64,000 nt of DNA from Tichowtungia aerotolerans. GTDB lineage: Bacteria > Verrucomicrobiota > Kiritimatiellia > Kiritimatiellales > Tichowtungiaceae. Location of the stretch: positions 3,414,900-3,478,899 of the forward strand of contig NZ_CP047593.1 in NCBI RefSeq assembly GCF_009905215.1, given 5' to 3'. This document shows, one piece after another, positions 1-7,240 of the stretch (its first letter is position 1; each line of letters begins with the position of its first letter). The position numbers and the translations under genes are program-made. The notes beneath the pieces are model-generated. The model saw only the letters and a list, made by a program, of their open reading frames with translations. It searched no databases and was not told the origin of the DNA.

Positions 1-39
1 TTGTCAAGAATCTGCATCTCATCCCTAACTGGCGCGACT

Positions 40-54
40 TTCCAATGATTGGAA
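40..54. repeat. Dispersed palindrome, exact copy
   Basis: TTCCAATGATTGGAA, an exact match to TTCCA-N5-TGGAA, within the longer symmetric TTTCCAATGATTGGAAA. It lies left of the first recognisable gene, in sequence I assign to the integrated element. Confidence 0.85.
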
Positions 55-120
55 ACTTTGTACACTTTTTTTACCAAGCGTGGAAGCGAAGGCTGAAACA
101 ATCTGAAAAAGTACCGCGTT

Positions 121-1062
121 TTACTCAGATTTTAATTTCAGCCGGTTGAGAGCGGCGTAGTCTTCGAGCAGCAGCTCTTGCAGGCGGGTTCGTCCGCCGT
201 CCTGTACGCATTGGTCATCGATGCGGAGATAGAGCGGCACCAAGGCCGACTCTTCCGCTTGTTCCCGATGGGCCGTTGCGACGGCGAGCAGTAGAATCCG
301 CACCCGGTCGGCTGCGGTTTCGGCGTCGATGGCGTCCAGCATTTGATCGAGCGGCGGATTGAGCGGGTTTCCGCGTCCGCCAGCCGTGATGATGTTTTCC
401 AGCGCCATCTCAAGCTCGGGCAGTGTCATTCCGCTGATTTTCGGATCGCCGGCCAGCGTTTCGGCGACGGGCATGAGTTTGGCGCGTTTGTGGCCGTGGA
501 CAGCGGCAACGCTTCCTTCGCCGAGGCTTACGCATCCATCCCAAAGGATCGGTAACAGCCAGCAAAGGAAAAGAGTCAGGGCCTGAATCGCAACCCAAAG
601 CATCTGCGCCAGAAAGACGATGATGACCACTGCGGCCTGCACGGCGAAGGCAGCCAGGGCAAAGACGGCATAGACCATCTGGATGGTGGCGGCGTTCTTG
701 CCGCGTATCTGTACGCCCCCGATTTTGACCGATGAGCGGTTGGGCTTCATCCAGTTGAAGGTACCGATAGCCGTTTTGGTGGATGCACTGATTCCGCTTT
801 TGGAAAGGTTGAGTTTGGTCGGGCCTTTGCCGTACCGGCCCCGCAGCCGGAAATTGCCGTTCTGGAATCCGGCATTGGTTCCTTTGGCAATGCGGGTGGT
901 TGCCCGCACACCATGTTTGGAATTGGCGGTTAGATTGAGCCCGGCGACTTTGATCTGCTCCCGAACGGCGACCCCGCCGGTGCGGCTGATCCGCAAATGA
1001 CGTCCACGGTGCTCAATCCGCTTCTGCCTGCCGTCGCTGTCTTTCTCTCCGATGTTGAACAT
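121..1062 (-). CDS. Hypothetical membrane protein with a DUF4236-like segment
   Basis: A 313-residue protein with no firm family assignment. Residues 1-60 are basic. Residues 70-116 include LNLSKSGISAS (84-94), which resembles the SKSG-rich N-terminal segment of DUF4236 proteins; this is recalled by eye, not searched. A very hydrophobic stretch at about 127-174 should form two transmembrane helices. The C-terminal 130 residues are soluble, acidic and helical-looking. It starts 9 bp after the stop of the zinc-ribbon gene, so the two probably share a transcript. Both lie on the element side of the tRNA-Val scar, so they may be accessory genes. Function unknown. Confidence 0.6.
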   Translation of the reverse strand: MFNIGEKDSDGRQKRIEHRGRHLRISRTGGVAVREQIKVAGLNLTANSKHGVRATTRIAKGTNAGFQNGNFRLRGRYGKGPTKLNLSKSGISASTKTAIGTFNWMKPNRSSVKIGGVQIRGKNAATIQMVYAVFALAAFAVQAAVVIIVFLAQMLWVAIQALTLFLCWLLPILWDGCVSLGEGSVAAVHGHKRAKLMPVAETLAGDPKISGMTLPELEMALENIITAGGRGNPLNPPLDQMLDAIDAETAADRVRILLLAVATAHREQAEESALVPLYLRIDDQCVQDGGRTRLQELLLEDYAALNRLKLKSE

Positions 1063-1071
1063 AACAGTTTC

Positions 1072-1302
1072 CTAAAAGCGCGGCTCGGTTCCGTAAATAT
1101 CCAACTCGCAATCGGTGCATTTCCAGCGGGGGTCGTCATCTGCAACACAACAGCCGCCGAGAACAATGCGGCCTGCCTCAAGATCACGATCTAGCTTTTC
1201 GTCAAACATGGGCATGCCGAACAGATAGGACGCAATGCGATCCGATCCGCATTTAGGGCATTTGCGCGGCTTGCGGGTTCTTCTGATTTTGTCCTCTTCC
1301 AT
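1072..1302 (-). CDS. Small zinc-ribbon hypothetical protein
   Basis: A 76-residue cytoplasmic protein. It has two CxxC knuckles, CPKC (residues 15-18) and CTDC near residue 61, typical of a structural zinc ribbon. Between them lies a GGCC stretch, and PRWKCTDC leads into the second knuckle. This layout is common in small uncharacterised bacterial proteins. No catalytic residues are apparent, so a protein- or nucleic-acid-binding role is only a guess. It is the first gene of the leftward pair with the membrane protein at 121-1062. Confidence 0.65.
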   Translation of the reverse strand: MEEDKIRRTRKPRKCPKCGSDRIASYLFGMPMFDEKLDRDLEAGRIVLGGCCVADDDPRWKCTDCELDIYGTEPRF

Positions 1303-1689
1303 GAAGGACTTATACAGTCCGCAACCTCAAACCTCCAGATTTCAATCCAACGATGAGAGATTGACTTTCGGCATCTTCGGGTGTGTCATTATTGAAATTT
1401 CAGAGTGCCGTATCTGGCCGTTTCGGACGTGTGCGCGACGCCTCTAAACGAGTAGCACGTTGCCCCGGATGGGTGCTCTGACCTCTTGCGAAACATGCAA
1501 GAAACAGCCCAGAAATCGGGGCTGAAACGGTCTGAAAAGTGTGGCAAAAGTGTGGCTTTTACCCGTCAAAAACCGCCGTTTTTCATGCTTTGTCAACGGG
1601 CTTGACACACGCCCGAAAATATCGCAAGGTGCGCATAGTCAGAGACTTACTGAAACAGTTTGACTCATGGCTGAATGGCCAATGATGGG
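1303..1689. other. 387-bp stretch without a clear gene, next to the attachment scar
   Basis: No convincing complete gene is seen. A short open frame on the plus strand at about 1455-1605 has no start or recognisable family and could be the eroded 3' end of an integrase, which usually sits beside the attachment site; this is weak. GGCTGAAACGGTCTGAAAA at 1520-1538 nearly repeats GGCTGAAACAATCTGAAAA at 91-109 (17 of 19 identical). Confidence 0.4.
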
Positions 1690-1734
1690 TTGACATGCAA
1701 GAGGTCACAGATTCGAATTCTGTATCGCCCACCA
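1690..1734 (+). other. 3' half of tRNA-Val(GAC): probable attachment-site scar
   Basis: The sequence reads as a tRNA from the anticodon loop to the end: loop TTGACAT with anticodon GAC (1690-1696), anticodon 3' strand GCAAG, variable loop AGGTC, T arm ACAGA-TTCGAAT-TCTGT, acceptor 3' strand ATCGCCC, discriminator A and encoded CCA (1732-1734). Upstream of the loop nothing pairs with GCAAG or with ATCGCCC, so the 5' half is absent. A tRNA 3' half starting at the anticodon loop is a classic product of tyrosine-integrase integration. Since the chromosome normally continues beyond the tRNA 3' end, the element should lie to the left and the restored tRNA outside the window. Confidence 0.7.
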
Positions 1735-1744
1735 CTTCAAATCA

Positions 1745-1771
1745 CTCCCAATCCAATGATTGGGAGTTTTT
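1745..1771 (+). terminator. Intrinsic terminator of the original tRNA-Val
   Basis: An 8-bp perfect stem CTCCCAAT/ATTGGGAG around loop CCAATG is followed by five T. It lies 10 bp after the tRNA 3' end, as expected for the terminator of the ancestral tRNA gene. The core CCAATGATTGG resembles the dispersed palindrome. Confidence 0.6.
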
Positions 1772-2261
1772 AGTTCCAAACCTGCACGCGCAGACGCTTT
1801 CGGCCCCATTTCAGCGCGTCAGCGTGCGAGTTGAAAAACAGATCGATCCGAGCCGGACCCTTGATGTCTCCGCCGCGATCTTCCACTTTTCCTGTTCCGT
1901 AGCCGGGAATATACATGACGGTTCTGAACGGATAATAATGCGTGTCAGCGGCAATCGTTCCTTTTTTTGCCTTCGTGCCTGACGCGGTGATCCCGACTTT
2001 TTTGGGTTTTCCTTTAAGAGGGCCGGACGAATAAACGGGCCGAAACGGCGGAATCCAGCTGCGATGCCATCCACAGCATTTTCCGCAGGGACAGTAGCCT
2101 GTCGTCTCAATCCAGATCGACTGAGGCGTTCCATTTGGAACCGTCGAGCAGCCCGCAAACAGCATCAAACAAAATAAACAACCACTGAATACACAGAAGC
2201 AGGTTTTCCAATGTTTGGAACGTTCCGCGTAACCTGTGTATTTCGTGGTTGTTTTCCTCAT
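1770..2261 (-). CDS. 3D-domain (MltA C-terminal-like) lipoprotein
   Basis: A 163-residue predicted lipoprotein: hydrophobic segment then lipobox LFAGC with Cys38. The C-terminal half holds a 3D domain: THYYPFRTVMYIPGYG, then DRGGDIKG and RIDLFF, giving the three conserved aspartates of the double-psi-beta-barrel found in MltA and related wall-active proteins. GYCPCGKCCGW near residue 57 is a Cys-rich motif often seen ahead of such domains. Likely anchored in the outer or inner membrane and acting on peptidoglycan; substrate unknown. The ATG at 2261 overlaps the ileS stop (ATGA). The n-region is unusually long and contains a copy of the dispersed palindrome (SKHWK), so the true start is uncertain. 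Confidence 0.75.
   Translation of the reverse strand: MRKTTTKYTGYAERSKHWKTCFCVFSGCLFCLMLFAGCSTVPNGTPQSIWIETTGYCPCGKCCGWHRSWIPPFRPVYSSGPLKGKPKKVGITASGTKAKKGTIAADTHYYPFRTVMYIPGYGTGKVEDRGGDIKGPARIDLFFNSHADALKWGRKRLRVQVWN
2188..2242. repeat. Composite palindrome with exact core
   Basis: The exact core TTCCAATGTTTGGAA (2206-2220) is flanked by AATACACAG (2188-2196) and its complement CTGTGTATT (2234-2242), and by CAGGTT/AACCTG. The whole could fold as a long hairpin. TGGAACGTTCCGCGTAA (2216-2232) recurs, with one substitution and one inserted T, at 5541-5558. Confidence 0.75.
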
Positions 2262-5200
2262 GCCTTTTGCAGAGCAATTACACACTGATGTCCATTGAGA
2301 TCAGCTTGCTCTCCGTCGACCTGAGCAGTTTCGATGGTGAGCGCGAGGACTTCGTTTTTAATGTACTCGTCGTAGGCAGCAATCGCTTCGCTGACAGCCT
2401 CGTCGGACGAAACGGTCAGGTTGATTCGATCGGTCACTTCGAGACCGGAGGTTTTGCGCAGGTTCTGCACTTCCTTAACCAGCTCGCGGGCGAGGCCTTC
2501 GCGAATCAAATCGTCATCTAGCTCGAGGTCGAGCGCCACAACCAGTGCGCCCTGCGTCTGTACGGCAAGCCCCTCTTTCGGTTCGTGCGCAACCAGAACA
2601 TCATTGGCGGTCAGCTCGAAGGTTTCGCCTTCCAGAACGATATCCGTGCTGCCACCGGCGGCGACCGCTTTCAGCGCGGCGTCGTCCAGATTGGCGATTG
2701 CGGAGGCAACCGCTTTCATCTGTTTTCCAAACCTTGGACCGAGCGCCTTGAAGTTGGCTTTTGCCGTGAGCGTTGCGAAACCGGACTCGTCATCCCCGAA
2801 GACCACGCTGCGAACGTTGAGCTCTTCTTCGATGATTTCTTTGAGTTCATCGACCTGATTGAGCAGTTCGCTGTCGCGGCTGACAACATCGAGGCGACGC
2901 AGCGGTTGGCGGACTTTGGCATCGTTGTCCTTGCGGAGCTGACGCCCCATCACGACGACATCCATAACAATGCGCATCTGTTTTTCGAGATCCTCGTCGC
3001 GCTTAGCGCCGGCGGCCGTCGGGAAGTCACACAGGTGTACCGACTCCGGCATATCGTCAGTGCGCAGGTTGCGGTAGATCTCGTCGGCAATGAACGGCGT
3101 GAACGGCGCGGCGATTTTGCAGAGCTCAATTAAAGTATGATAGAGCGTAACGTAGGCCTGCTGCTTGTCGCCGTCGTCGTCGGATTTCCAGAAACGGCGG
3201 CGCGAGCGGCGGATGTACCAGTTGGTCAGGTCTTCGATGAAGGCGACAAACGGACGGACCGCGCGCTGCAGGTCGTAGCTGTCCATTGCCGCGGTCACTT
3301 CCTGGCAAAGGTTTGCCAGCGAGCTTTCGATCCAGCGATCGAGCAGGTTTTCGCTCTGGCCCGGCCGGGTTCCATCCGGCGTCCAGCCGTCAACATTGGC
3401 GTAGGTGACGAAGAAGCTGTAGGAGTTCCAAAGCGGAATGAGCAGATGGCGCAGCGCGTGTTTCACTCCCTCTTCGGAGAAGCGAAGAGACTCACCTTTG
3501 ACGATTGGCGAGTTGATCATATAAAGACGAAGTGCATCGGCACCGTACTCGTGCACCACGTGCAGCGGGTCGGGATAGTTTTTCTTACTTTTCGACATTT
3601 TGTGACCGTCTTCGGCCAGCACGAGACCATTGACGACCACGTTCTTGAAAGCGGGCTTTTTGAAGAGCGCGGTGGAGAGCACCATGAGAGTGTAGAACCA
3701 GCCGCGAGTCTGGTCGAGCCCTTCGGCAATAAACTGCGCCGGGAAGTTTCCTTCAAAGTGCTCACGGTTTTCAAAGGGATAGTGCTGCTGGGCGTACGGC
3801 ATGGAACCGGACTCAAACCAGCAGTCGAGCACTTCGGGGGTGCGCTTGTAGGTTTTACCGTCCTTCTCGATAAGGATTTCATCCACAAAATGTTTATGCA
3901 GGTCGGTGACCTTTTTGCCGGAAAGCTCTTCAAGCTCGGCGGCGGAGCCGACACAGATCGTGTCATCGGGATCGTCGACGTTCACCCAGACCGGGATGCA
4001 GGAACCCCAGAAGCGGTTGCGGCTGATGTTCCAGTCCTTGGCATCGGCCAGCCAGTTGGCGAAACGCCTGGTGCCGACATGCTCTGGAGTCCAGTGGATC
4101 TGCTCGTTGTTAGCGAGCATTTCGTCGCGCAGGTCTTCGACACGAACGTACCACGCGTCGATGGCGCGGTAGATCAGCGGCGTATCGGTGCGTTCGCAGA
4201 AAGGATAGCTATGCTGGATGGTGGACTGATGGATCAGTTTACCTTCGTCTTTGAGGCGCTTGATGATCGCTTTGTCGGCATCTTTGCAAAACTGCCCTTC
4301 GTATTCCGGAACCTGCGATGTGAATTTACAGTCGACGTCGAGCGGCTCGACGAGCGGAATATTTCCAGCGGAGCAGATGCGGTAGTCGTCTTCCCCGTAA
4401 GCCGGAGCCATATGCACGATCCCCGATCCGTCTTCGGTCGAAACAAAGTCGTCATTGAGAACGACGAAGGAGTTTTCGTTGTCCTTAAAATAGTCGAACA
4501 GCGGCTCGTAGGTCAGTCCCTTGAGATCCGATCCCTTCATTTTTTTGAGGACGTCGTACTGCTCTTCTTTTTTGTAGTAGGCGCTGAGGCGGGCTTCCGC
4601 CAGCACGAAGACATCGCCGGATTCCTCATCACGAACAGCGACGTAGTCGATATCCGGCCCGGCGCAGATGGCGAGGTTGGAGGGAAGCGTCCACGGGGTG
4701 GTCGTCCAGACCAGCGCACAGGCGTTTTCGATGTCAAAGCCTTTGAGCTTAACGCGCACGGTGACGGACGGATCCTGCACGTCCTGGTAGTTGCGACCAG
4801 CCTCGAAGTTGGAGAGCGGCGTGTTAAGCTTCCAGCTGTAGGGCATGATACGGTGGGCGCGGTAGATGCGGCCCTGTTTCCAAAGTTCGGAAAAGACCCA
4901 CCAGATGGTTTCCATGAAATCCTTGTCCATGGTTTTGTAGTCGTTCTGGAAGTCGACCCAGCGGCCCATACGGGTGACGGTTTTTTCCCACTCTTCGACA
5001 TACGTGGAAACCATGGAGCGGCATTTTTCGTTAAACACGTCGATTCCGGCGTCAACAATGGCCGGTGCGCCGGCCAGCCCGAGCGCATCCTGCGCGAGGG
5101 CTTCGATCGGCAGGCCGTGGCAATCCCAGCCAAAACGGCGCTCGACGCGGTGGCCGCGCATGGTCTGGTAGCGGGGAACAATGTCCTTAATGGTTCCGGC

Positions 5201-5395
5201 GAGCAAATGGCCGTAATGCGGCAGACCGGTGGCGAACGGTGGTCCGTCGTAAAAGACATATTCGTTGTCCGCCGACCGATTTTCGATCGATTTTTTAAAT
5301 GTTTCGTTTTCAGCCCAGAAAGCGAGGATCCCCTCTTCCATGGCGGCGAAGTCCACTTTGCTCGAAACCGGTTTAAACATCATTTTCTCTTTCAT
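2258..5395 (-). CDS. ileS: Isoleucyl-tRNA synthetase, long eukaryote-like type
   Basis: Charges tRNA-Ile with isoleucine in the cytoplasm. The 1045-residue protein is a class I synthetase with HIGH-type motif HYGH (60-63, in GLPHYGHLLAG) and KMSKS around residue 600 (HKMSKSKKNYPDP). An editing (CP1) domain lies between them and an anticodon-binding and extended C-terminal domain follows. FATGLPHYGH and a length above 1000 residues fit the eukaryote-like IleS class, often insensitive to mupirocin, rather than the roughly 940-residue E. coli type. No C-terminal zinc-finger Cys cluster was noticed. It lies 10 bp downstream of tRNA-Gly and may be read from the same promoter. GPRFGK near the C-terminus is encoded by a degenerate dispersed palindrome at 2725-2739. 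Confidence 0.97.
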   Translation of the reverse strand: MKEKMMFKPVSSKVDFAAMEEGILAFWAENETFKKSIENRSADNEYVFYDGPPFATGLPHYGHLLAGTIKDIVPRYQTMRGHRVERRFGWDCHGLPIEALAQDALGLAGAPAIVDAGIDVFNEKCRSMVSTYVEEWEKTVTRMGRWVDFQNDYKTMDKDFMETIWWVFSELWKQGRIYRAHRIMPYSWKLNTPLSNFEAGRNYQDVQDPSVTVRVKLKGFDIENACALVWTTTPWTLPSNLAICAGPDIDYVAVRDEESGDVFVLAEARLSAYYKKEEQYDVLKKMKGSDLKGLTYEPLFDYFKDNENSFVVLNDDFVSTEDGSGIVHMAPAYGEDDYRICSAGNIPLVEPLDVDCKFTSQVPEYEGQFCKDADKAIIKRLKDEGKLIHQSTIQHSYPFCERTDTPLIYRAIDAWYVRVEDLRDEMLANNEQIHWTPEHVGTRRFANWLADAKDWNISRNRFWGSCIPVWVNVDDPDDTICVGSAAELEELSGKKVTDLHKHFVDEILIEKDGKTYKRTPEVLDCWFESGSMPYAQQHYPFENREHFEGNFPAQFIAEGLDQTRGWFYTLMVLSTALFKKPAFKNVVVNGLVLAEDGHKMSKSKKNYPDPLHVVHEYGADALRLYMINSPIVKGESLRFSEEGVKHALRHLLIPLWNSYSFFVTYANVDGWTPDGTRPGQSENLLDRWIESSLANLCQEVTAAMDSYDLQRAVRPFVAFIEDLTNWYIRRSRRRFWKSDDDGDKQQAYVTLYHTLIELCKIAAPFTPFIADEIYRNLRTDDMPESVHLCDFPTAAGAKRDEDLEKQMRIVMDVVVMGRQLRKDNDAKVRQPLRRLDVVSRDSELLNQVDELKEIIEEELNVRSVVFGDDESGFATLTAKANFKALGPRFGKQMKAVASAIANLDDAALKAVAAGGSTDIVLEGETFELTANDVLVAHEPKEGLAVQTQGALVVALDLELDDDLIREGLARELVKEVQNLRKTSGLEVTDRINLTVSSDEAVSEAIAAYDEYIKNEVLALTIETAQVDGEQADLNGHQCVIALQKA

Positions 5396-5404
5396 TCAAA
5401 AAAC

Positions 5405-5479
5405 TGGAGCGGGAGACCGGACTCGAACCGGCGACGAACAGCTTGGGAAGCTGCCATTCTACCACTGAATTACTCCCGC
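5405..5479 (-). tRNA. tRNA-Gly(CCC)
   Basis: Acceptor strands GCGGGAG and CTCCCGC pair over 7 bp, with discriminator T and encoded CCA (5405-5407). The D arm contains TTCAGTGGTAGAA, the anticodon stem is GCAGC/GCTGT around loop TTCCCAA (anticodon CCC), and the T arm is CCGG-TTCGAGT-CCGG. It lies immediately upstream of ileS. Confidence 0.95.
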
Positions 5480-5493
5480 AAATAGAAAGAGGG

Positions 5494-5522
5494 ATTTTCG
5501 GCTTAGAGCCCGCAAGTTTCAA
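5494..5522 (-). promoter_or_regulatory. Candidate promoter for tRNA-Gly/ileS
   Basis: On the minus strand, TTGAAA (5522-5517), a 17-bp spacer and GAAAAT (5499-5494) lie about 15 bp before the tRNA 5' end. The -10 is a weak match. Confidence 0.35.
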
Positions 5523-5530
5523 GGGAGTTT

Positions 5531-5579
5531 TTTCAATGAATGGAACTTTTCCGCGTAAAGTTTCCAAAACATGGGGAAA
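5531..5579. repeat. Pair of degenerate palindromes 31 bp apart
   Basis: TTTCAATGAATGGAA (5531-5545, one mismatch) and TTTCCAAAACATGGGGAAA (5561-5579, degenerate) sit between divergent tRNA-Gly and the kinase gene. The linker matches the flank of the copy at 2206. Confidence 0.55.
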
Positions 5580-5651
5580 CCCGGCATCACCAGAAAGTGT
5601 TTTTCTTTAAATCATTGAAAAAAACTGATTCAAAGTGCTTCTTTTGCGGTC

Positions 5652-5679
5652 TTGACTGGCTCTGGAGTGACGCTAGACT
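5652..5679 (+). promoter_or_regulatory. Candidate promoter for the kinase/regulator pair
   Basis: TTGACT (5652-5657), a 16-bp spacer and TAGACT (5674-5679) lie about 40 bp upstream of the kinase ATG at 5720. It is a fair sigma-70-type match and was not tested. Confidence 0.45.
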
Positions 5680-5719
5680 ATTACCAGCAATAAAATTGCA
5701 CACAGGACTACAAGATCAT

Positions 5720-6412
5720 ATGAATATGGATCGCGAAGATTTTTTTCCGCGCCTGAGAGGCAGTGCCAATGACATGGAACGGCAAATGCTGAGGCTGTGC
5801 GATATGGAAAAACACCGAATCGGTCGGGATCTGCATGATTCGATCGGTCAGCAGTTGACCGGCATCAGTCTGCTCAGCAAAGCGGTTGAACATCGGCTGC
5901 GCAAGTCCGGGCACCAGGAAGCAGAGTCACTGATGAAGATTTCTGAACTGGTGGACGATGCGATTGATCAGGTGCGGGCTGTTGTGTCCGGAATGGCCCC
6001 TTCTGAGCTTCACAATCGTGACGCGGCAGCGGCAATACGTATTCTCTGCCGACGGATCCAGCAGATCCATGATATCAGCTGCTCTTTTTCCAACGAACTG
6101 CCTGTTCCTCTGGCCGATCCGGATATCGCAAAAAATCTTTATTTTATTGCGGCGGAAGCAATCAACAACGCCATTCGGCACAGTCGGGCGGATCAGATTG
6201 ATGTGCGTTTGCGCCCGGGGACTTCTTCAAAAAACGGCGAACTCATTATTCGCAACAACAGCAATAAGTGTAACCTGAATTCCTTTTCCGAACTGACCGG
6301 CATTGGGCTGACCGGCATGCATTTCCGGGCAGAAGTCATGAACGGACAATTGGATATTCTTCGTTATCCCGATGATTACATCGGCATTGTCTGTTCGTTC
6401 CAACTGCCTTAA
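5720..6412 (+). CDS. NarL-type sensor histidine kinase without membrane segment
   Basis: A 230-residue HisKA_3-family kinase that should autophosphorylate and pass phosphate to the adjacent regulator. The phospho-acceptor is His39 in RDLHDSIGQQLTGI. The ATP-binding domain follows, with N box EAINNAIRHS and G-rich LTGIGLTGM. Only about 30 residues precede the dimerisation helix, and no transmembrane or recognisable sensor domain is visible, so it is probably cytosolic and may take its input from a partner. I chose the ATG at 5720: an in-frame start at 5540 would place non-conserved sequence over the repeat region and promoter. It is followed 26 bp later by the response regulator. Confidence 0.88.
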   Translation: MNMDREDFFPRLRGSANDMERQMLRLCDMEKHRIGRDLHDSIGQQLTGISLLSKAVEHRLRKSGHQEAESLMKISELVDDAIDQVRAVVSGMAPSELHNRDAAAAIRILCRRIQQIHDISCSFSNELPVPLADPDIAKNLYFIAAEAINNAIRHSRADQIDVRLRPGTSSKNGELIIRNNSNKCNLNSFSELTGIGLTGMHFRAEVMNGQLDILRYPDDYIGIVCSFQLP

Positions 6413-6438
6413 TCATATCTCTACCTGAAAGATATCCT

Positions 6439-7116
6439 ATGAGTTCAAACAAGCGATTCCAGGTTCTGATTGTCGATGACCATCCTGTTGTTCGGCAGGG
6501 ACTGCATCAGCTGCTCAACGATGACGACCATCTGTTTATCTGTGGAGAAGCCACCAGCGCCGCAGAATGCATCTCAAAAATGAATAAACTGGCCCCGGAT
6601 ATGATTCTTTCTGACATATCCCTGCCCGGCACAGACGGGATTGAGCTGACCAAGGAAATTCGACAACTCAATCCGAACATTCCGGTTCTCATTTTTTCCA
6701 TTCACGGTGAAGATATCTATGCAGAACGGGCGCTCAGTGCCGGCGCCAACGGCTACGTGATGAAACAGGAGAATCCGGACGTTCTTCTGAAAGCTATTCA
6801 CAAAGTTTTGGAGGGTGAAATTTTTCTCAGTCCGAAAATGACGACCCGCATGCTGAAACAGATGAGTCAGAACCGCTCATCCGTTCAGCAGGAAGCAACG
6901 ACCGGTGTTCAGAAGCTGAGCGACCGTGAGCTGGAAGTTTTTGAGCTGATCGGAAACGGATATTCCACTCGCCGGATTGCAGATCGCCTCCATCTAAGCA
7001 TCAAAACGATCGAAACCTATCGATTGCACATCAAAGACAAGTTAAACCTGAAAGATGCCCCGGAACTGACGTATCGGGCCGTCCATTGGGTCGAAACCGA
7101 GTCTAAGGCGTCATAA
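6439..7116 (+). CDS. NarL/FixJ-family response regulator
   Basis: A 225-residue transcription factor. The receiver domain (1-125) has acidic residues in IVDDH, phospho-acceptor Asp59 (LSDISLPG) and conserved Lys109 (GYVMKQ). A LuxR-type helix-turn-helix occupies about 155-200 (LSDRELEVFELIGNGYS, IKTIETYRLHIKDKL). Together with the upstream kinase it forms a two-component system. The next gene, pilT, starts 124 bp downstream on the same strand, so regulation of the pilus operon is an attractive but unproven guess. Confidence 0.92.
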   Translation: MSSNKRFQVLIVDDHPVVRQGLHQLLNDDDHLFICGEATSAAECISKMNKLAPDMILSDISLPGTDGIELTKEIRQLNPNIPVLIFSIHGEDIYAERALSAGANGYVMKQENPDVLLKAIHKVLEGEIFLSPKMTTRMLKQMSQNRSSVQQEATTGVQKLSDRELEVFELIGNGYSTRRIADRLHLSIKTIETYRLHIKDKLNLKDAPELTYRAVHWVETESKAS

Positions 7117-7240
7117 AACTCCATATTCCTATAAGGGTTTCCCTGATAAGGCTCTAAGCTTTTCGCCCTGAGAAGGTTCAGCTTAGCCCCAATTGCATTT
7201 TTCCTTCCGAATAGATAATTGTTCTTTCGCGGAGGGAACA

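Noticed and set aside
1650-1734. A complete tRNA gene
   Set aside because: Only the 3' half can be folded; no sequence upstream pairs with the anticodon 3' strand or the acceptor end.
3137-5485. A 782-codon open frame antisense to ileS
   Set aside because: ileS is intact with all motifs; the antisense protein has no recognisable family and arises from codon bias in the opposite frame.
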